Below, piece by piece: positions 42,518 through 46,965 of a stretch of DNA of 46,965 nt (positions within the stretch are counted from its first letter, which is position 1; each line of letters begins with the position of its first letter). Origin of the DNA: Oscillospiraceae bacterium. Its GTDB lineage: Bacteria; Bacillota; Clostridia; Oscillospirales; Ruminococcaceae. Under the pieces are notes generated by a model. The model did no database searches and was not told where the DNA came from. It saw nothing but the letters and a program-made list of their open reading frames with translations. The DNA is taken from positions 1 through 46,965 of the forward strand of contig WRLV01000008.1 of NCBI GenBank assembly GCA_009777445.1, given 5' to 3'. A program made the translations under genes and the position numbers.

Positions 42518-42558
42518 TTGACAAAAGTCACAATATATTGTACAATATAAAGTACAAT
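42518..42558 (+). promoter_or_regulatory. Promoter and operator of the yefM-yoeB locus
   Basis: TTGACA (42518-42523), 17 bases, TACAAT (42541-42546). ATTGTAC (42537-42543) and GTACAAT (42552-42558) form an inverted repeat over the -10 box. YefM/YoeB pairs are known to autoregulate through sites containing TGTACA-like cores, and TGTACA is present here. Confidence 0.8.
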
Positions 42559-42577
42559 GATGAAAGGGTTGAAGTTT

Positions 42578-42832
42578 ATGTTAGCTGTAAATTACTCCAC
42601 CATTCGCAATAAGCTAAAAGATTATTGTGACAAAGTAACAGATAGTTACGAAACAGTTATTGTTACCCGAAAAGATGAAAAAAACGTTGTTATTATAAGC
42701 CTTGAAGAATACAACGCACTTATCAAAGCCTCTAAAAACGCCGCTTATTTGGATATGCTTGACCGCTCAATGGGACAAATTGCGAGGGGTGAAGGCAAAA
42801 TCCATGAGCTGATAGAGGTAGATGATGACTAA
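42578..42832 (+). CDS. YefM-family (Phd/YefM) antitoxin
   Basis: The start is ATG 42578, nine bases after AAAGGG. The 84-residue protein has the Phd/YefM N-terminus MLAVNYSTIRNKLKDYCDKV and VIVTRKDEKNVVIISLEEYNAL, then an acidic C-terminus. It should neutralise YoeB and bind the upstream operator. It overlaps the toxin frame at its end. Confidence 0.92.
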   Translation: MLAVNYSTIRNKLKDYCDKVTDSYETVIVTRKDEKNVVIISLEEYNALIKASKNAAYLDMLDRSMGQIARGEGKIHELIEVDDD

Positions 42833-43089
42833 AATTTGGTCTGATAAAGCGTGGGATGATTATCTTTCGTGGCAAACGGAAGATAAAAAAACGTTAAAAC
42901 GCATTAACCAACTCGTGAAAGATATTGAACGAAACGGGCTATCTAAAGGAATAGGTAAGCCCGAGCCGCTGAAATATCCGCAAGGCATGGAGCAGAAAAA
43001 TAGACCACGCAAACAGGCTTATTTACAACTTTGACGAGAAGAAAAACTTGTTATTATACGCTTGTAAGGGGCATTATGACGATAAATAA
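42825..43089 (+). pseudogene. YoeB-family toxin with a one-base frameshift
   Basis: The frame from 42825 gives TKIWSDKAWDDYLSWQTEDK and GKPEPLKY, a proper YoeB N-terminus, then goes out of frame. Removing one C at 42978-42979 restores RKAWSRKIDHANRLIYNFDE and LLYACKGHYDDK, ending at TAA 43087-43089, with the family's catalytic Arg and C-terminal His-Tyr. As read, the protein is inactive. A sequencing error is possible. Confidence 0.88.
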
Positions 43090-43090
43090 A

Positions 43091-43133
43091 TAGCTCGCAA
43101 ATTAGAAAAAACCGCCCTGAAAGGGCGGTTTTT
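43091..43133. terminator. Repeat-type terminator after yoeB
   Basis: TAGCTCGCAAATTAG (43091-43105) followed by AAAAAACCGCCCT, GA, AAGGGCGGTTTTT (43106-43133). Both the flank and hairpin recur at 46773-46813, so the copied unit is larger than the hairpin. Confidence 0.88.
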
Positions 43134-43161
43134 GTTTTGGGATTGTCTTGCTGATAATTGT

Positions 43162-43251
43162 TTACAGATTCAGCCACAAAGCGGGGCGAACGCCGTAGTT
43201 GTTGTCGACACGGTGACCGCCGAGAAAGATGTTGCCGTCACCATTTGCTAT
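43162..43251 (-). pseudogene. C-terminal fragment of a DUF6273-type protein
   Basis: On the minus strand this stretch encodes ANGDGNIFLGGHRVDNNYGVRPALWLNL and a stop, the typical C-terminal signature of DUF6273 proteins. No start is present. It lies in the same frame as the upstream Ltp ORF, separated by two in-frame TAA codons, which suggests a decayed composite gene. Confidence 0.6.
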
Positions 43252-43257
43252 ATATTA

Positions 43258-43542
43258 TTAGTATCCATTTGCAGTTGCGCCGTGTACAGCTTGCTCGTGG
43301 GTAAATCCATCGAATTCCAACATCTCTATCAAACTTTGCCGTGAAAAAGAAGAAACCCCCAAGAAATTTTTTGCAGATTTTGCTGCTTGCTCGTACCAGT
43401 CAGCACCACAATTATCTGCTCCGTAAGCCGCCTCACTGTAGGCATATCCCTCAAATTCCAATTGCTCAATTAACCCGGTATAAGAAAACGCTGTAATCTT
43501 CAAGTATTCTTTCGCCGACTTTAAAGCGTTCTGCTCGCCCAT
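43258..43542 (-). CDS. Protein with two Ltp-type (PF07553-like) repeats
   Basis: The 94-residue ORF contains two similar units of about 45 residues: ALKSAKEYLKITAFSYTGLIEQLEFEGYAYSEAAYGAD and AAKSAKNFLGVSSFSRQSLIEMLEFDGFTHEQAVHGA. These match the Ltp/host cell surface-exposed lipoprotein domain. Ltp lipoproteins of some streptococcal phages block superinfecting phage DNA entry. Here no signal peptide or lipobox exists. AAGGTG lies five bases before the ATG, but the frame is open further upstream without a start, so it may be a fragment. Confidence 0.65.
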   Translation of the reverse strand: MGEQNALKSAKEYLKITAFSYTGLIEQLEFEGYAYSEAAYGADNCGADWYEQAAKSAKNFLGVSSFSRQSLIEMLEFDGFTHEQAVHGATANGY

Positions 43543-43602
43543 AGTTGCACCTTGTGCCTGCCTTGTTTCGTCAGTTGCACCTTGTGTCTCCCTTATTTCG
43601 TC
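43543..43602. repeat. Two tandem 30-base repeats before the Ltp ORF
   Basis: Two 30-base units (43543-43572 and 43573-43602), each starting AGTTGCACCTTGTG on the plus strand, differ at a few bases. In the Ltp frame they would encode DETRQAQGAT-type decapeptides. 43603-43730 upstream is AT-rich with no gene seen. Confidence 0.75.
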
Positions 43603-43733
43603 TAACCGATAAGCACAAATTAAAAATCGTTCGTGTTTTTGAAAAATTCGCCGAACTTTATAAAGATGATTTTAAATAAATTTTTAAGGTGCGTTGTCAA
43701 GGTCAAGTAGTGTTTTTTCGCTTGTTTTGAATG

Positions 43734-43781
43734 TTGACATTTCTTTTCAAATATGATATACTATATCCTATAGAGTATATC
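43734..43781 (+). promoter_or_regulatory. Promoter and inverted-repeat operator of mazEF module 4
   Basis: TTGACA (43734-43739), 17 bases, TATACT (43757-43762). GATATACT (43755-43762) and AGTATATC (43774-43781) are perfect 8-base arms covering the -10 box and start site. Confidence 0.82.
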
Positions 43782-43803
43782 CATCGCTTGAAAGGAGTTT
43801 TTG

Positions 43804-44082
43804 ATGAACGGGACGAGAACACTTCGCGTAAATCGCTGGGGTAATGGCTTGGGAATACGTCTTCCAAAAGATTTCGCCGAGAAGGAAGGAATTACCGAAA
43901 CTTCACGGGTAGAGGTGAGCATAACCGATAAGGGATTAATGATAACCCGTGCAAAGGAACCGCGCAAACACATTCCTCTTTCAGAGCGGCTAAAAGGGTG
44001 GGACAGCAAACCATATGAGCTTTTGGACGAGGACAGGGAGTGGCTTAATATGAAAAGCGTGGGGGACGAAGTGGAATGGTAA
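43804..44082 (+). CDS. MazE-like antitoxin, module 4
   Basis: The start is ATG 43804, six bases after AAAGGAG. The 92-residue protein has TRTLRVNRWGNGLGIRLPKDFAEKEGI, VEVSITDKGLMITRAKEP and the tail SERLKGWDSKPYELLDEDREWLNMKSVGDEVEW. It overlaps mazF by seven bases. The tail resembles modules 2b and 3. Confidence 0.88.
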   Translation: MNGTRTLRVNRWGNGLGIRLPKDFAEKEGITETSRVEVSITDKGLMITRAKEPRKHIPLSERLKGWDSKPYELLDEDREWLNMKSVGDEVEW

Positions 44083-44414
44083 AGCAGGGTGACATTATAA
44101 AGACCGATTTAGAGCCAACAAAGGGACACGAACAGTCGGGATATCGCCCTGCTGTTGTAGTTAATAACGTTTCGCATTCACGGGCAAGTAATATGATTTT
44201 AGTTTGCCCTGTCACTAACACCGACAGAAAAAGCCCTCTGCACGTTAAATTAGAAGGAATGGCAACAACGGGTTTTGTTATGTGTGACCAAATTCGGTCT
44301 GTAGACCTCAAAGCACGTGAATATAGAATTATAGAAACGCTTGACGAGGACACGCTTTGGGAAATATGCGATATTGTCAAAGGTTCGGTTGATATAGAAA
44401 CCGCGAATATGTGA
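44076..44414 (+). CDS. MazF-family endoribonuclease toxin, module 4
   Basis: The 112-residue MazF/PemK protein reads MVKQGDIIKTDLEPTKGHEQ, SGYRPAVVV, LVCPVTNTDRKSPLHVKL and GFVMCDQIRSVDLKAREY. It is intact and strongly similar to the module 2 toxin over its whole length. It is followed at once by a repeat-type terminator. Confidence 0.93.
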   Translation: MVKQGDIIKTDLEPTKGHEQSGYRPAVVVNNVSHSRASNMILVCPVTNTDRKSPLHVKLEGMATTGFVMCDQIRSVDLKAREYRIIETLDEDTLWEICDIVKGSVDIETANM

Positions 44415-44480
44415 AAAACCGCCCTGAAGGGCGGTTTTTGTTTCGCAGTAAATCCGGGACGGGCAAGCCCGTCCCCTACA
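44414..44480. terminator. Terminator plus GC-hairpin composite between mazF and the LRR gene
   Basis: The CCGCCCT/AGGGCGG hairpin (44414-44439) is followed by TTTCGCAGTAAATCC and GGGACGGGCAAGCCCGTCCC (44456-44475). This is the exact reverse-complement order of 30838-30900. It lies between convergent genes. Confidence 0.88.
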
Positions 44481-44491
44481 GTCCGCAATTA

Positions 44492-46297
44492 TTAAGCTCC
44501 AATGACAAACCCCGGGTGTCTCATAATGAAACCTTTCAAAAACGTCAAATCTGCCGCATTAATTCTGCCATCAGCGTTTATATCGCACTCGTCATTAACC
44601 GAAAAGCCGGGTGCCATTACCAACACTCTTTTCAAATAAGTAATATCGGCTACATCGATTTTGCCGTCTTGATTACAGTCGCCGCGTATAAAAACGGGCG
44701 GCTGAATAATTTCCACTAAAGTAACACCCCCCGAAACATACTCAACATCAAGCGTTTTCGCATTTATATCCGAAACGCTTGAAAGGTTGGCTACAATCGA
44801 AATCTCTTGAAGCACATCAACGGGAGCATTATCCAAAACCTCTAATTCCAAAGTCACAAGCAACTCGCCGCTATAACTGCCAAGCCCCTCAGCCGAAAGA
44901 ACCACACGCGAATAACCGGAAGAATTCCCAATAAAACTATCCCCTATACGCATGCCGCCCACGTCACTAAAACCTGTTAATTTTAATCCGGCAGGAATGT
45001 CAAAGTACAAAACCGCAGAGTTAATTCCCGGGTTACCGCCCGAGCTATTGTCAACTATATCGTTATACTCTACAGTCACCGGAACACTGACAACCCCTAC
45101 ACCGGATGAAGTACTCACTTTTCCAACACTAACAACAACAGGCTCAACATCATCATCAAAATCAACTTCAACAATATTAAACCCACTCAACTCACTTTCA
45201 GCTTCATAAGCCGCTTTAGCACCTATTGGGACATACACTGTCATGCTTGATGGGACATTCCCGAAAACACTCCATAAAGCAAAAAACGGCGGCATTTGAG
45301 ATTTGAATGTTACACTTTTCAATTCTACGCAACAGTAAAATGCAGAGCTTCCTATAGTTGTAATGCTGTTGGGAATTTTTATCTCTCTCAAATTTATGCA
45401 ATTAAAAAACGCAAAGCTTTCTACACTTGTCGCGCCTTTGGGGATTATGATTTCCGTCAAACTTGTGCAACCCATAAACGCTCCCTCTCCTATACTTTTC
45501 GTGCCCCCACCTATGGACACACTTGTCAACCCCGTGCAATCGCTAAATGCACCACTGCCTATACTTATCACGCTGTCGAGAATTATTATTGAGGTTAGAT
45601 TTGACAAACTTGCGAAAGCACCACTGCCAATCGCTCTCGTATCATTGCGTAATGTTATAGTTGTGTTTGTGGGCATTTCTCCTTTATAGCCGACCGCCCA
45701 TTTTCCTACATAAACTACCCCATCGGGCTGATTATTGAATAATGCCGTGCCGGAAAATGCTGAACTACCTATACTTGTCACGCTATCGGGGATTTTTATT
45801 TCTGTTAACTTTGTGCAATCTTGAAACGCTGAAAAACCTATACTTCCAACACCAACACCTATTGTAACGTTCGTTAATCCCGTACAATTACTAAACACAT
45901 ATATGCCTATACTTTCAACGCCACCGGGAATGGTTATTTCCGTTAAACTCAGACAATTGAAAAACGCCCACATCCCTATATTTTTAACAGTGTCGGAGAT
46001 TGTTATCTCGCTTAATCCCGTGCAATTGGAAAATGCATTACCTTCTATAAACGTAACCCCATCTTGGATAACAACCTCGCGCACTGCGTATATATTAGAC
46101 GTGGTTCCTCTCCCATTGTCAACCCAGTCAGTCATACCGACATCATTTTCTATAACCAACACCCCATCATCATCTAACGACCAACCATCGCCGGAGTCTG
46201 CCGCGCTTGCACTTAACATTCCACCTGAAATAAAACCTATTGCGATTACCGTTGCTAAGAATAGCGACATAACCCTCTTTTTTACTGATTTAATCAT
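44492..46297 (-). CDS. Secreted BspA-type LRR protein with cohesin and dockerin domains
   Basis: The 601-residue protein has a signal peptide almost identical to the 27422 protein (MIKSVKKRVMSLFLATVIAI, SASA), a WSLDDDGVLVI cap, LRR_5 repeats to about residue 375, then a domain at about 388-527. That domain (VSVGKVSTSSGVGVVSVPVTVEY, INSAVLYFDIPAGLKLTGF, GELLVTLELEVLDNA) fits a cohesin. The C-terminus (about 534-601) is a complete type I-like dockerin with two calcium loops, GDCNQDGKIDVADITYLKR and CDINADGRINAADLTFLKG. Cohesin plus dockerin in one chain suggests an adaptor in a cell-surface protein complex. AGGAGG precedes the ATG. Confidence 0.88.
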   Translation of the reverse strand: MIKSVKKRVMSLFLATVIAIGFISGGMLSASAADSGDGWSLDDDGVLVIENDVGMTDWVDNGRGTTSNIYAVREVVIQDGVTFIEGNAFSNCTGLSEITISDTVKNIGMWAFFNCLSLTEITIPGGVESIGIYVFSNCTGLTNVTIGVGVGSIGFSAFQDCTKLTEIKIPDSVTSIGSSAFSGTALFNNQPDGVVYVGKWAVGYKGEMPTNTTITLRNDTRAIGSGAFASLSNLTSIIILDSVISIGSGAFSDCTGLTSVSIGGGTKSIGEGAFMGCTSLTEIIIPKGATSVESFAFFNCINLREIKIPNSITTIGSSAFYCCVELKSVTFKSQMPPFFALWSVFGNVPSSMTVYVPIGAKAAYEAESELSGFNIVEVDFDDDVEPVVVSVGKVSTSSGVGVVSVPVTVEYNDIVDNSSGGNPGINSAVLYFDIPAGLKLTGFSDVGGMRIGDSFIGNSSGYSRVVLSAEGLGSYSGELLVTLELEVLDNAPVDVLQEISIVANLSSVSDINAKTLDVEYVSGGVTLVEIIQPPVFIRGDCNQDGKIDVADITYLKRVLVMAPGFSVNDECDINADGRINAADLTFLKGFIMRHPGFVIGA

Positions 46298-46314
46298 TGC
46301 TACCTCCTAAAATT

Positions 46315-46369
46315 CGGTAAAATTTACCGTTGATATTCATATTATAGCTTATTCTAATTTCTTTGTCAA
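46315..46369 (-). promoter_or_regulatory. Promoter and palindromic operator of the second LRR gene
   Basis: On the minus strand TTGACA (46369-46364), 17 bases, TATAAT (46346-46341). Eleven bases downstream is the palindrome CGGTAAA-A-TTTACCG (46315-46329). Layout is the same as at 27340-27396, but the palindrome differs. Confidence 0.85.
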
Positions 46370-46463
46370 GTGAAAAAGACATTATATGAAATTAAATAAA
46401 TTTCTTTTTATGTTAATGACTATTCCGTTATGTTGAGTTATTATTATACAAGAGGTGATAATA

Positions 46464-46739
46464 ATGATAGCAGAAAGAATTAGAGAATTGAGAGAAGAAA
46501 GAAAGTTGTCGCAAACAGAATTGGCAAAAAAACTTGGGCTAACAAGGGGTGGGGTAAATAGTTGGGAATCTTCAACCTCGTTGCCTTCAATTCGTTATCT
46601 TGTTGAGTTGGCGAAGTTTTTTAATTGCGCGACTGATTATATGCTGGGTTTAAGCGAACGCACAAGCATTGAAATAACAGGCTTGAAAAAAAGCGACATT
46701 GCTTTAATATCCGACATTGCCGATAGACTAAGAAACTAA
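46464..46739 (+). CDS. XRE-family HTH regulator divergent from the second LRR gene
   Basis: The start is ATG 46464, after AAGAGGTG; GTG 46455 lies in that ribosome site. The 91-residue protein is a Cro/CI-type HTH (IRELREERKLSQTELAKKLGLTRGGVNSWESSTSLPSIRYLVELAKFFNCATDYMLGLSE) with a short C-terminal helix. It lies back to back with the cohesin-dockerin LRR gene with about 165 bases between them and is the likely regulator of it. Confidence 0.88.
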   Translation: MIAERIRELREERKLSQTELAKKLGLTRGGVNSWESSTSLPSIRYLVELAKFFNCATDYMLGLSERTSIEITGLKKSDIALISDIADRLRN

Positions 46740-46772
46740 AGCAAAAGTTAGCGATTGTCATGAGCGGAAAAG

Positions 46773-46813
46773 TAGCTCGCAAATTAGAAAAAACCGCCCT
46801 GAAGGGCGGTTTT
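46773..46813. terminator. Repeat-type terminator after the XRE gene
   Basis: TAGCTCGCAAATTAG (46773-46787) plus AAAAAACCGCCCTGAAGGGCGGTTTT (hairpin 46788-46813), matching 43091-43133. From 46814 to the window end (46965) I see no convincing gene. Confidence 0.85.
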
Positions 46814-46965
46814 AATGCTATTCATAGGGCTAAATCAATGGAACTATAAACCGTTAAGTGTAAATGGAATAATCTTCCAAAAATAACCAATACTTTTATT
46901 GCGGCAAAACAGGGCAACGCTGAAGAGCGACCCGACGCGTCCGCGGCTTAAACGGCAAAACGGTG

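Noticed and set aside
46814-46965. Possible gene at the right edge
   Set aside because: No open frame with a start, ribosome site or motif could be followed before the window ends.

Overview
This window looks like the replication-origin region of a low-GC Gram-positive bacterium (Firmicutes, class Clostridia, probably a gut or rumen Oscillospiraceae-type lineage). Supporting signs are the gene order dnaA-dnaN-yaaA-recF-remB-gyrB-gyrA, nearby mnmG, rsmG, noc-like parB and parAB, sigma-A type promoters with TTGACA/TATAAT and 17-bp spacers, AAGGAGG-type ribosome sites, and BspA-type leucine-rich-repeat surface proteins that carry dockerin and cohesin domains. No rRNA, tRNA or CRISPR array was seen.

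Layout. 1-0.5 kb: a broken IS5-type transposase and a tiny ORF. 0.7-4.3 kb (minus strand): an Orn/Lys/Arg decarboxylase-family enzyme, a FapA-like DUF342 protein, a small membrane ORF and an XRE regulator with a leader ORF and a palindromic operator. 4.5-7.3 kb (plus): a type II restriction-modification pair, then a membrane-anchored receiver-domain protein whose promoter carries a perfect CIRCE heat-shock operator. 7.3-15.7 kb (minus): a probable operon running from a near-leaderless promoter through a small membrane protein, a DUF4097 protein, a YfhO-like membrane protein, an Rpn-type tail fragment and mfd, then a coupled 43-codon ORF. 15.7-26.1 kb (plus): the dnaA region through gyrA, with a RelB/YafQ toxin-antitoxin pair between gyrB and gyrA. 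26.2-27.3 kb (minus): hicAB and an XRE regulator. 27.4-30.8 kb (plus): a large BspA-LRR protein with a dockerin-like tail. 30.9-36.4 kb (minus): cmk, small ORFs, a BaiN/HI0933-type flavoprotein, serS, parB and parA. 36.6-38.8 kb (plus): an array of mazEF-like modules, one of them broken. 38.9-42.4 kb (minus): noc-like parB, rsmG, mnmG. 42.5-44.4 kb: YefM with a frameshifted YoeB, an Ltp-domain ORF, and another mazEF. 44.5-46.7 kb: a second BspA-LRR protein with cohesin plus dockerin, divergent from an XRE regulator.

How it fits together. The core serves replication initiation, topology, segregation (ParA/ParB with parS-like sites) and tRNA/rRNA modification. Around it are at least seven toxin-antitoxin loci, several with their own inverted-repeat operator over the promoter. 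Both surface-protein genes have the same architecture: divergent XRE gene, consensus promoter, and a palindrome just downstream of the -10 box. Three families of short dispersed repeats decorate the window: a GGGACGGGC hairpin followed by or preceded by TTGACAATTGACA-type short repeats, a conserved CCGCCCT/AGGGCGG terminator hairpin often paired with it, and an ACCGGC-GCCGGT hairpin. They supply the last codons and the stop of three genes, add an N-terminal extension to GyrB, and appear to have truncated one mazF. All assignments rest on reading the sequence; no database search was run.
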